Shown: piece by piece, positions 13,801 to 23,100 of the stretch
How positions within the stretch are numbered: position 1 is the stretch's first letter
Layout of the letters: each line of letters opens with the position of its first letter
NCBI GenBank assembly: GCA_947652605.1
Contig: OX393582.1
Location: 16,516,544 to 16,580,543, forward strand
Length of the DNA stretch: 64,000 bases
Reading direction: 5' to 3'
DNA from: Elmis aenea
Lineage: Eukaryota > Arthropoda > Insecta > Coleoptera > Elmidae
Translations under genes and position numbers: made by a program
Notes under the pieces: model-generated
Seen by the model: only the letters and a program-made list of their open reading frames with translations
Told to the model about the DNA's origin: nothing
Databases searched by the model: none

Positions 13801-15744
13801 AAAGGTTTTTTTAGTTATTAGTAAATAAATGGCAAAATGAGTTGTTTTTCATAACTTTTTGATCGTAATTGTTCAACTTGTTTTTTTTTTTTGCTAAGAG
13901 GCTAGACATTAAAATAAATATTTTGTTTAATCGGTAATTTTTGTTTCATTAAAACGACCTTGAGTCTATTAAGGTTTAGAAACCACCAATGGTGAACTTC
14001 GAATTTGAGACACACTGTACATGAACGGAAAGTGTAATTATCTGTTCATGGTTGTATTTGGTTTGACAACGAAGTTTACAAACAGCACATGACATTTGAT
14101 ATTTTCAGTTTGTCAAAACTTTAAGGTGGATTCTAGAAAGAAGACTGTCAACTTATTATTAAAACTTTTATTGGTGTTTAGTGTTTGTATGTTTTCTAAA
14201 AATTAACTTCTTTATTTCTTATGGGTGTTATATCTGATTTCCACATAGTTGACTTACATTTTTTCTAATTTCAAAAATAAATCACTTGATCTGATCGTAT
14301 TAATTACTTCAATGGAGGAGTTATTGCACAAAAAAACCTGTTTTTCAAAATAAAGCATAAATTTTATTATACCATAAATGCCGTATTGAAAATTGCTGTA
14401 AAAAGTTTTTATAGAGCTAAAAAATTGTCATGAGTAAAAAAGTTACAGTCTAAAAACAAAAGCAGATTTTACAGACATTTTGATGAAAATGTAGTTATCT
14501 GAATCTGTTTTAATGTCGTTAATCAACATGAAATTTAAAAACTTTGACCAAATTAAAACCTTTGGTATCTCTAATAATAATAAACGGTCTTATCAATGAA
14601 TACGAATCAACTCGTATATCAACTCATATTTTACGGTTTGATAGCCAACTATGGTTAAAAAAAAAACAATTTTCAGCAAACGTAATAATATGTACAACTT
14701 TTCCTTAAAAACTTTTTTTTTTTAGCAACGGCTATAATAAAGATAAAGAAAAGAAGAATGAAAAAATTGCTATTTTTTATTTTTTTTCTAATCTAGCATG
14801 CCACATTTTACTTTTATTGTTTATGAGATCCCATGATTGCACTTCTATTTGGCCCATCCTGTATACAAATATTAGTTGTTATCTTAATTTTATGTTTAAA
14901 ATAATTGTCTTAAATTTTTCCATTTCTATTTGCAGGCGAGAGACAACACAAATGCGAAACCTGTGGAAAATCGTTTGGTCAGCGAGGCCATTTACTCGAG
15001 CACGTCCGATACCACACGGGAGAAACTCCATTTTCTTGCGAGATTTGCCTTAAAAGTTTCCCCCGGAAAACAGACTTGACGAGGCACATGAAAAGCCACA
15101 GTGATTTAAAACCACACATTTGCGAGTTATGCCATAAAAGTTACAAAGAACGAAGGCAACTTCTCATACACATGAAAACGCACACGGGACAAAAGGACTA
15201 CATATGCGAGGTTTGTGCGAAGAGCTTCATTACGAAACCGCTCCTTAAACGACATATGCAGATTCACACGGGACTTAAGCCGTACTGTTGCGATATGTGT
15301 GAGTTTAGCTGTACACAGAAAAATAATTTACTCTACCATATGAAGTCACACGGCATCGAAACGTTATTCCAGTGTGATTATTGTGATAAAGAATTTGTTA
15401 CTCATACGTACCTTAACGCACATAAAAAAATCCATGCAGGAATGAAATTTTCAAAATCTAGTGATGACGAATATTTGCATTACCCAGAAACTAGCCTAGA
15501 GGAAGGCACAAATAACCTTGATGTCAGCGACTGTGATGTACAGGATTTTGGGGAATACAAATCCGAAAGATTTGAGCATACTACAATTGACTCTACCTCA
15601 AAGGACTCCAGTACCGAATCATGTGAGGACCAATCTGTGAATCTTGAAGCAAACTGCAAGAGTGTTTCAAATAACAAATTAAAACAATTGAGTGCAGCTG
15701 AATCAGAGCCTGTCTGTGTATCAAATAGTGAAAGTTTCATATAG
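1813..15744 (+). CDS. C2H2 zinc-finger protein, 3' part of gene (3 exons, up to 12 fingers)
   Basis: Exons are 1813-2193, 4871-5125 and 14936-15744, all with AG/GT borders and all joined in phase 1; the stop TAG is at 15742-15744. Exon 1 begins mid-codon after a poly-T tract and AG, so at least one upstream exon is missing. It encodes an acidic leader (FELGEETDEN) and three C2H2 fingers. Exon 2 has three fingers and exon 3 has six, followed by about 105 residues of Ser/Asp/Glu-rich tail without fingers. All fingers follow C-x2-C-x12-H-x3-H and most linkers resemble TGEKP. This predicts a nuclear DNA-binding protein; the target is unknown. Exon 2 duplicates the first 84 residues of exon 3 (64 identical). 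The introns contain mariner, hAT, Crypton and foldback elements. A candidate AATAAA lies at 15833-15838. I do not recognise a specific orthologue. Confidence 0.93.
2194..2622. other. Zinc-finger gene intron 1, proximal part
   Basis: Starts with a GTAAG donor directly after exon 1. The translation continues open to 2270, but past the donor it loses finger structure and is read as intron. Nothing else is recognised up to the foldback element at 2623. Confidence 0.7.
2623..4040. mobile_element. TA-target foldback element, family B, copy 1
   Basis: The left end CAGGGTGGCCTATTTTC starts at 2623, and its inverted copy, ending GGCCACCCTG, stops at 4040. TA flanks both ends (2621-2622 and 4041-4042). 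Long arms pair across the element and include internal repeats containing AAATATCTCGCTTAAAC. A second copy lies at 28292-29095. No coding capacity. The left arm side is interrupted by a 273-bp hAT element (3285-3557). Confidence 0.9.
3285..3557. mobile_element. Short hAT-type MITE nested in family B foldback
   Basis: The ends are CAGTGGTTTCCAACC (3285) and GGAAACCACTG (to 3557). Both sides carry the same 8-bp duplication CTTTAAAG (3277-3284 and 3558-3565). Inside are runs of C and G that stand out in the AT-rich surroundings. CAGTGG ends plus an 8-bp duplication are typical of hAT. Non-coding. Confidence 0.93.
4041..4870. other. Zinc-finger gene intron 1, distal part
   Basis: No repeat ends or coding content recognised. 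The tract ends in ATTTCTTTAG, the acceptor for the duplicated exon. Confidence 0.6.
4871..5125 (+). CDS. Duplicated three-finger exon of the zinc-finger gene
   Basis: This 255-nt exon is symmetric (phase 1 at both ends), so it can be included or skipped without changing frame. It encodes three fingers with helices QKGHLQE, RKTDVTR and DRRQLLI. These match the first three fingers of the last exon at 64 of 84 residues, and nearly all predicted base-contacting positions are kept. The donor TTAG/GTAAGT falls where the last exon reads continuously through into its fourth finger, so the donor is a derived feature. If the donor is not used, translation stops after eight further residues (stop at 5143-5145). 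Confidence 0.9.
5251..5340. repeat. Solo left end of a TA-target element
   Basis: Begins CAGGGTGTCTCAAATG directly after TA (5249-5250) and continues with the GGTTAAATTGGGG-type inner sequence seen in other foldbacks here. A possible distant partner is the decayed end near 13990-14022 (GAATTTGAGACACACTG), but that pairing is not secure. Confidence 0.45.
5981..6963. mobile_element. hAT element nested in the foldback loop
   Basis: The ends are CAGTGGCGGCCGG (5981) and GAGCCGCCACTG (to 6963), with an exact 8-bp duplication GTAACCAA at 5973-5980 and 6964-6971. At 983 bp it is internally deleted but retains a minus-strand dimerisation domain fragment (6161-6412). Confidence 0.93.
6161..6412 (-). 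pseudogene. hAT transposase C-terminal dimerisation fragment
   Basis: The 83-residue frame contains ILVTIPWTTSEAERCFSTLK followed by RVKSYLRNIM and RLTALCMVSIE. This is the conserved hydrophobic core of the hAT C-terminal domain found in ZMYM1-like and other hAT transposases. The catalytic part and BED finger are absent. It is a fossil, not a gene. Confidence 0.85.
7191..7512 (+). pseudogene. Tc1/mariner-type transposase fragment
   Basis: In one frame FQQDGAGPHNARIVKG marks the second catalytic Asp region. After a stop and frame shift, RWPPQSPCLTPMDYFY marks the third Asp region, and the frame continues to TNHYIIHNGTHFKQ before the stop. The order and wording match mariner-type enzymes. It lies in the loop of the 5584-8089 foldback and probably shows what kind of element gave rise to it. 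Confidence 0.85.
8094..8748. mobile_element. TA-target foldback, family A, copy 1
   Basis: The arms begin with a GGTGTTTGAAATTTGAG-type end and include TATCTCGCTTATTAC and TTTGGCAAAGTTGCTAAATT. The right end reads TTCAAACACCCTG (to 8748) followed by TA. It is almost entirely palindromic and non-coding. Other copies lie at 10550-11987, 34534-37977 and 54064-55550. Confidence 0.88.
8749..9123. other. Zinc-finger gene intron 2 segment with a short hairpin
   Basis: About 8960-9115 forms an inverted repeat (AGTTAAAAACCTTTTTTC pairs with the region around TTTTTAACTAAAATTTTC). No coding content. It directly precedes the tyrosine recombinase relic and may be part of that element. Confidence 0.5.
9124..10230 (+). 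pseudogene. Crypton-type tyrosine recombinase relic with an intron
   Basis: Exon 1 (from Met at 9124, or the nearer Met at 9205, to 9651) encodes an N-terminal SAM-like core (KTRAKYLTSCERFYEWCNNK, VTEEALLTYFVF). A GT-AG intron (9652-9713) joins it to VALILGVAGACSREELTRL, which holds the first catalytic Arg. The frame runs on through KCTRQPVGINMIGKI to HSFRRSS, the HxxR box. After 10103 the frame is broken, but residues resembling LKRHVG and AEEYVDNS, with the nucleophilic Tyr, are still readable to about 10190. This matches eukaryotic Crypton-like or related domesticated tyrosine recombinases. It is on the same strand as, and inside an intron of, the zinc-finger gene. The frame break argues for a dead element. 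Confidence 0.85.
10550..11987. mobile_element. TA-target foldback, family A, copy 2, with coding loop
   Basis: Ends CAGGGTGATTGAAATTCG (10550) and CGAATTTCAATCACCCTG (to 11987) are flanked by TA. The arms are about 600 bp and include a segment that mentions itself again near 54.5 kb (CATGACAACCAATCAACAAA). The loop carries a minus-strand protein fragment shared with copy 4 (see 11160-11432). Confidence 0.9.
11160..11432 (-). pseudogene. Helix-turn-helix (DUF4817-like) fragment in foldback loop
   Basis: The N-terminal half of this frame reads [19 protein letters not shown], then CTLHRNFGKYGAFAK. The arrangement RYAETYPxRR followed by an LxRxFGKxGxF-like stretch resembles the DUF4817 helix-turn-helix domain found at the start of some insect mariner-type transposases. 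A homologous fragment is at 54845-54964. The remainder of the frame is low-complexity and not informative. Confidence 0.6.
12338..13138. mobile_element. TA-target foldback with CAGCGTCATTC ends
   Basis: The ends CAGCGTCATTCAAAAAGT (12338) and TTTTTGAATGACGCTG (to 13138, then TA) pair. Next to each is the word AACAAATGGAAAAGT or its complement. The core (about 12636-12865) repeats the same end sequences in miniature, so a copy or partial copy is embedded in the centre. Non-coding. Confidence 0.85.
13139..14935. other. Zinc-finger gene intron 2, distal part, with decayed transposon ends
   Basis: Very AT-rich with many homopolymer runs and no coding content. Two solo ends are visible: GAATTTGAGACACACTG ending near 14018, and TTCTATTTGGCCCATCCTG ending near 14861. 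The second resembles the right end of family D (52674 and 63923), including an upstream AGATCCCA-type word. The tract ends in TATTTGCAG, the acceptor of the last exon. Confidence 0.6.
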
Positions 15745-17199
15745 TTTTTTTGCACGTAGCAATGTGTATCGAGTGTTCCAAATTCAATGGGATTACATGG
15801 GTATCTCGCTTATTATAAAAGATAGAGAAATGAATAAAATACTAGACAGTGTTTTGAAAAACAATCAACCATTTACAATTTTTTTAAATCATTTTCAGTT
15901 TTTAAGTCAGTGTCAAACAAGTACTTTGATCATTTTGATAATGTCTTATTATATTTAGATATTAAAATAATGCATTTTTCGTGCCTTCATGACCTTAATA
16001 ATTTTGTTACTTCTTTTAAAGTTATAATGCAAAATTGTGTTTTTTAAGCGGCAACTGTAGTTGCCATTGATATTTTAAATTCTTTATTTGTTTCTGTTTT
16101 CAAATATACTGGTTAATATAGTTATTTTAAAAGATTTCACAATCACAGTGGTTAAATGCTGATGTCAAAAACAATTGCTTATATATGAAGTTTATACTTT
16201 TTATGCATTGTTTAATTGTTTCCATAGCCTACCCTATGTTTTTCTTTACCATGTACTTAAAAAATTTCTTATGCATTTTTTTGATAAAATAAATATAACA
16301 GCCATTAGATATTTGGAATAGGAAAAATATAAGAATTTTGATAGTGTCAAAACATAATAAAAATTGCCTTTAAAATACACAAGTTTGCATAAAATTTTTA
16401 TAACTGGTAACATATAAATAAATTTGAATTCATCAGATTGTGTTTAAAAATACTGAAATACATTATTTTCAAATCTATAATAATAACAGAGATATAACAC
16501 ATAAAACAATCTAAAAGCGGAAATTGGTAAAAAATATTTCTAAATGATTCTGAGTTTGTGTCGAAAAACTGCATGTTTTTGGTGATGTAACTATTTCTTT
16601 ATCTTCAATAATAAATGTGATATTCATGTAATCCCATCAAATTTGGATATTTGTATGATAAAGGTTGTCAATTTTTCTCTCACAAAATATGGACGATGAC
16701 TTGTTTGTGTTCACTATCAGCACCTAATTAACGTTATTAAGTATTTATTCTACACTGAAAATTACACAAAATATTAAATAAAAAAACAAAAACAAAACCT
16801 GTTTCATTTATCCCCCAGAATCCCCCTGAATTACTTGAAAAACAATAGCTTCTTGCATAGTTTGGTTGAAACCGTGAAAAATATTTTTATTAAAAAATAA
16901 GCATGTGGTAGCCAGCAAATATTAGTTTTGGTAATCTTCAGATGAAGATTACCTTAGTTTTTTTTTTTAAATAGGTGTACTTATTAACTGCAATTTTTAG
17001 TTTGTAAAAATATTGAATTGTTATATTTGCTCTGTAGAAAATAGATTTGATAAGAGATTTGAACCTATTGAAATTTTGAAGACTTTTGTGGTTTTATGTT
17101 TTGTGAGGGTGTGTAGCAAAAATAAGTATTTTAATTATTTTAAAAATATATAAAATTAGCGCTAATGCGAAAGGAGTGATTTAAGAATTATAGTCAAGA
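15745..17199. other. Zinc-finger gene 3' end and intergenic region with foldback
   Basis: A foldback spans about 15772-16655: GGGATTACATGGGTATCTC near the left pairs with GTGATATTCATGTAATCCC near the right. A candidate polyadenylation signal AATAAA (15833-15838) lies inside its left arm. From 16660 to 17199 nothing specific is recognised. This interval should contain the ELAC2 promoter, but no core element is convincing. Confidence 0.6.
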
Positions 17200-20100
17200 A
17201 TGACAACAATACCTAATCATCAAAATGTCAAATGTTCACATTCAATAAATTTCTTAATCTTGCACAATTCTGCAACAAAATTACAGTATTTTCACAACAA
17301 AAAGTGCATTGTTGGCTACCATATGACTAACATTTTAAAGTGGTGCAGTTTTAAACAATTAATTGTGTGTCAAACAAAAAATTATTCCAACTTTAGTGAT
17401 TCTAACCTTAAATTTTTGCTAGAAATCATGCCTAAAGAACAGAAACATATAGCAGAAGCCCAAAGGCAGCGTAAAAAGATCAAAGAAAAGTTTTCTAAGT
17501 ATGTACCAGGGCGAGTTACTTTGCAAATTCTCGGAACTGGGGCTCCGGGAGCTCCAAGAAGTTTGTATGTTTTTTCCGATCAATCTAGGTAAACAAAAAG
17601 TAATTCATCTTAAATACTGTAATCTAGTGGTAATATTTTAGATATTTATTCAATTGTGGTGAAGGAACCCAAAGGCTGGCACATGAACATAAAATGAAAC
17701 TTGCAAAACTTGAACATATTTTTATTACGCAGCCGGTTTGGAGAAATATTGGAGGTTTACCAGGTACAGCGTTAACTATACAAGATGTTGGAGTACCACA
17801 TATTACTCTACATGGCCCTAAAGGACTGGTAATAATAATATATTTTTAATATTACTTTAAACAACAGTAGCTTTAAATTTTATTAAACTAGAAATTTCTA
17901 AATAGTGGACTGTATGGAAGCGTCGCACAGGCAGAATAATCCTACACTGAAATGACTTGTTAAAAGAATTTTCCTGTACTGGATATTCAAGTTTTTTTTT
18001 TTATATAAAAACAGTATTTAATATATTTTGTATTTTTACTAGAATGAAATATTCACTGCCACAAGAAGATTTGTTATTATAAGGGATCTACAGATAAAAA
18101 TGGCTGAATGTAATGAAAATACTAAATATGAAGATAATGTCATGACTGTTCAGTATGTGCCTATTGTTAAAAGTGATTGCCCAATAATTACTGAAGATGA
18201 TAATTTTAGTAAAGAGATTCAAGTTGGTGGTAGCGGAAAATTGGTAAATATTTTTAATAATTGTGCTTACAGTATTTACATTTTTGTAGTTTTTGATTGA
18301 GGGGTCAAATGAAGTTTATTGAACATTTTTAAGTTTTTTTTTATGAAGTTTACAGAAATAAGCCTTCCAAACACTTAGTAAAAAGTTTGGAAAAACGATA
18401 ATTTGTTTAAGTGTACTTAACACTCATTTTTTAGTTCAAAATCATGATATCTGTAGTAGTAGGGACCGAAATCAGTTTTTCGCTATCTATTGCGGTAACC
18501 GAGATACCCCATAAAACATTCGAATTTGGTCCACCCTGTACATCTTAACTTGTGCGTTATTAAAATGTGTAAAATAATATCTCAATTACAAAATTTTTTA
18601 GTTTTTACTAAAATAAGTAGGTATCTTTAAATAAATTAAACTTTGTTGCATAACTTATTAAATAATATACAGGGTATTCCACTATATTTCCGATTATTCA
18701 AAATGAAAATTACAAGATCTACTGAACTAGTCATTTAGCAAAAGTATGTAAACTTTTGGGTGATTTCAAATATGTTGTTGAATTTAAGATAGCCCAAACC
18801 TATACGAAATTAAAAGGAAAATACGCAAAATACAATATTTAATTATCCTTTATACAGTGTGTCCCAGCCAAGACGAATTATTTCATAGTTCTGTTTTAGA
18901 ATATATTTTTTTAAAGTTACGAATAAAAGTTGTTTGTGGTCATTTACTAAATAACCTAAAGTTGTTTTCAGCTATGCACAGTGTTTTGTTTTTGTTAACC
19001 GATATGTAACTTTGGTTTTTCAATGGAACACCCTGTGTATATTATAATTTTTAGATGCAAAATTAATTCTCTTAAAATAATATACAAGGTTTTTTGTACC
19101 TACAATCAATCGTTTTTGATATTGACAGGAACGAATGCAGATTAATTATGTGTCAAATTAATATTTTTCGAATTATCTCGGGTTTCTTTCGGCCCGCAAA
19201 AACAAAACACTGCATAGTTACTTCATTTTAGGCTAGCTGTAAATGACCACAAACAATTATTATTCGACACTTAAAAAAAAAAAATTACTTAACCCTCCGT
19301 CAGTCGGGTGCCCTCCTGAAACACTTAAACACTTTCGATCGGGTGTGGTCTGTGGAGACCAAAATAAAATAGCTTCTGAAGGGCACCAACATGCCTTCCA
19401 GTGCTAATTTTGCATAAATGTGTTTTCTACGAACCTTTTTTTATATAATGCCTAATACAGGATTAATTCCAAACACATTTTTCTTGTGTCAGTTGAATTT
19501 GAAAAAAAAACTTACAATTTTACCGCATATTTTTCGAAATTTGAGAACAACGCCTAAATAAATGAAAATAAATTGTCTTACAAAAATATCTACTTAAATA
19601 TATACATTTTATTAGGGAAAAATTAAAAAACTAAAAATTAAAATTCTATGCACAATCTGGAGGGGGTCAAACTGTGGTCTCCGTGTTTGCCGAGCAATCT
19701 TTGCAGCAGGCCATTATGTAGTCCATGCACAACCAGGATTTACAAATTTTGCAAATAAAAACGTGTTGATAAAATGTAACTATAGTGAAAACTATATAAA
19801 CTTTTTATACACTTTACTACTTTGTAAATAATAAATAACAGACATCCACTACGAATAGGTTCAATCGTGAACTGAAGTATTGATGTGGTGACGAATAGTC
19901 AGTAATTAGGGGAATACCCGAGTTATAACGTATAACATAAATCTAGTTTCTTGCACGAAGTTGATAGACACAAAAATGCACAGCGCTGTCAACTGAAATG
20001 AGATGGTAACAACATAATCAACTGACAAACATTGCAAATATTGTTACACGTTTGATCGGGTGGGGTCTATCAGGACAAAATGCTATGCGGCAACTAGCTG

Positions 20101-23100
20101 AAATTTTTAATAACAGTTTTGTATAGGGAAAACAGTTGCTATTCATATACTTGAAAGGTACTGAGGCGGTAGAAATTTTGTAAAAAATAATAAACAAACT
20201 ATTAAAAATTTTATTTTGCCGTGGACTCACAGACCACACCCGACGAAGCTATGGCTGGGACACTCGTTTTTTTTTTTGTTTTTTTTTGAGATAACTTGGG
20301 TTTTTATGTTATGGAATGTGAAGAATCGAACAGTCACATTTGTTTTTTGATATTTATTCAAGTGTTTTTAGGCGATAATCAACTTTTTGATTTCTTTTAG
20401 ACCTGTTATAAATTTACAGATTAATTAATAGAAAGTAAAATTTTTAATACAAGCTTTTAGTAACCGCATGTGTCAAGAATTATAAGAAATTTAAAAAAAT
20501 ATTGTAAAACAAATTAGCGTTTATTACCTTGCATTCCTTAACAGTAAAAAGTCTATTTTTGTAAATTTATCTATTAAAATAGAAGAGATATTAAGGAAAA
20601 CTAAGAAACGGTATTTTCAATTAATTTTCAGGACAGTTCGGATTATTTTTAATATGAAAACAGCTTAATATTTGACACACTTGCCCATTTAAGTGACTTA
20701 GTTGCTCTTGTTGTTTGCAGTATTTCAAATAATGTGAAAATAAAGATTCTGTATATAAATATTTAGTAATAATCACTTTGATGAGATTTCCTATATTCTG
20801 AAAAAAACCAGTTTTATTTTTAACAGTTATTTATGTAACAAGACCGGAAAGTGGTACTTTACTGGATGAGTAGATAGTTTTTGGACAAGCCATAGGCGAG
20901 TCCTGAAAGGATACGAGTCCAGTAAAGACACTTTATCGGTATGTTACGTGCAATATTTTTTCTGCGTCCGCCACTGACACCAAAATCACTATCGTCACCA
21001 TCCATAATTTAACAATAAATAACAAACTACAGGTGAAAATTCGCTTGGTTGTATAACAACCCTTGTTTGACCACGCAAATCAACAAAACAACTCATCACC
21101 ATGGCAACCAGCTACTTTCCGGCATACTTTACTAATCCAGCAATAACATTGTGGAGGGATATTAATTTGTATTCCCTTTGGAACTTAATATATTAAGTGT
21201 AATATGGGCTTATAGCGAGTTAATTTAAGTTTGTTGTTTGATATTTTGCATGAGGAAGATCTAGGGGTGATTAGATAAGGGTGCATCAAGTGAAAATTTA
21301 AGTAAACCTTACTTAATAAAATAATTACTAACGTTTTTTTTTTTTTGTAACAGGTTGATAGTGGTACTTCAACACGAAAAGAAAAACGACGTGGTAGTCA
21401 AAGTTCATCTAGATCTTGTAGTCCCGATTTAGTAGCGATACTGGAAGAAGATGATACAGATTACTATGCTCATGAACGTAAGAGACATAAAAACAGACAT
21501 AGGAATAGATCCCGATCCAATTCTCGTTCCCGTTCCCCTTCAGGTATCCCTAGGTTGTGTTTCCTTTTTCCTTGTACAATAATTAATGATTTGACTGTTA
21601 CTAGTCTGGGCTGCATTCTTAAATAGCTAAAAATGATTTATTTGTTACGCGAATAATAGCTTTTTCATAACAAATATTATTTTTTGCAACTAAACTGGGG
21701 TTTATTTTCTTAAAATTACTGTGCTGCTTGTTTTTTAAATGTCGTTATTTATTTTAATTGCATTTAAAATGCAACGCTTTCGTGTCTAGATTTTATTAAA
21801 ATTTACTTCAAGTTATTTAATTTTTTATTTACTTGAAGTAAAGCAAATAAGCAATAAAATTATTGGCAGCTAAAGTGTGTTTAAATTTTTTTGTGACATC
21901 CTGTGTATAGAAAACAGTCAATTTGTTAATTTCAGTGCATCCTAAACCCTTAAACATTAAATATGCAGAGGTAACTAAACAATATTGTCATTATAGCAGC
22001 AACATTTAACCCTCTGTTAAATTAACCAAGCTTTGTGCATCAAATGTTTTTTTTTTGTTTTGTCTTAATACATAAAATTTTAAATTAAGTTTTGTGATAA
22101 AAAATTTTAGTTAGTGGAAATCGCACAGCGCCACAACAAATCAGTCAGACATCTCAGTTGTTATTGCGGGAGTCCAAAGAACAAGGTGTCTCGATGGCTT
22201 ATATATGTAAACTGCAGCCTCGGCCAGGTGCCTTAAGCCCAGAGAGGTGTGTTAAATTTGGTGTACCTCCAGGACCGTTACTCGGGAGACTTAAAGCTGG
22301 AGAAGATGTTATGTTGGACAACGGAGTTGTCGTCAAGTCAGTTGATGTTTGCGAACCAGATGATCCAGGACCTGTATTTATTGGTGAGCGAATAACTTAA
22401 GTTTTTAGTATCCTTAGCAGTGGTGGCTCGTAAGAACTTGTAATGGAGGGGCTGTAACGACAAATGTAACCAACATTTTCACTATGGGCCGGGATTAAAA
22501 ATTACCTAAGCATTAAAAATTAAAGCAAAAATATGCCTTATTAATATTAATTACATTTTTATATTATTTATTTACATTTAAGTTCTTTCGCTCTTTCAGT
22601 TTTATTAATTTATTGATAAGTGATGACACTTCTATTGCAGTTAGTTATATTCGCAATAAAAATAGTCAAATCTAGTGTAGAACATCCTAAATCATTAATT
22701 TTAATTTTCTTGCTTAGAGGTTAACACAAAAAATGAATTCCTTCTAAATATTAAATATTTTATTTTGATTAAATTTTATCCGTTTATATTCAAAAAATTC
22801 CAGTAAAATTTTTAAAAAATAGCAAAATAAAACACCAGAAATAATAATATGTTAGCTTGTAAGCTTTTAGCCATTAACTTGGCTTGGGCTGTAATGTAAG
22901 CAGTCCCAATAGCATGTATATCACGTGTCACCCCATGTCTACTCGCCACTTCGTATACAGGGTGTCCCAGATTACATTTCCAGCATGGGGATCTCGCTTA
23001 TTATAAGAGATACAGGTTTACTTAAATTAGATTAATTATTACTAAGTATAAGAGGAGCCACAATCAATTTTTAAAAGTGCAAAATTCCTCGTACATACTT

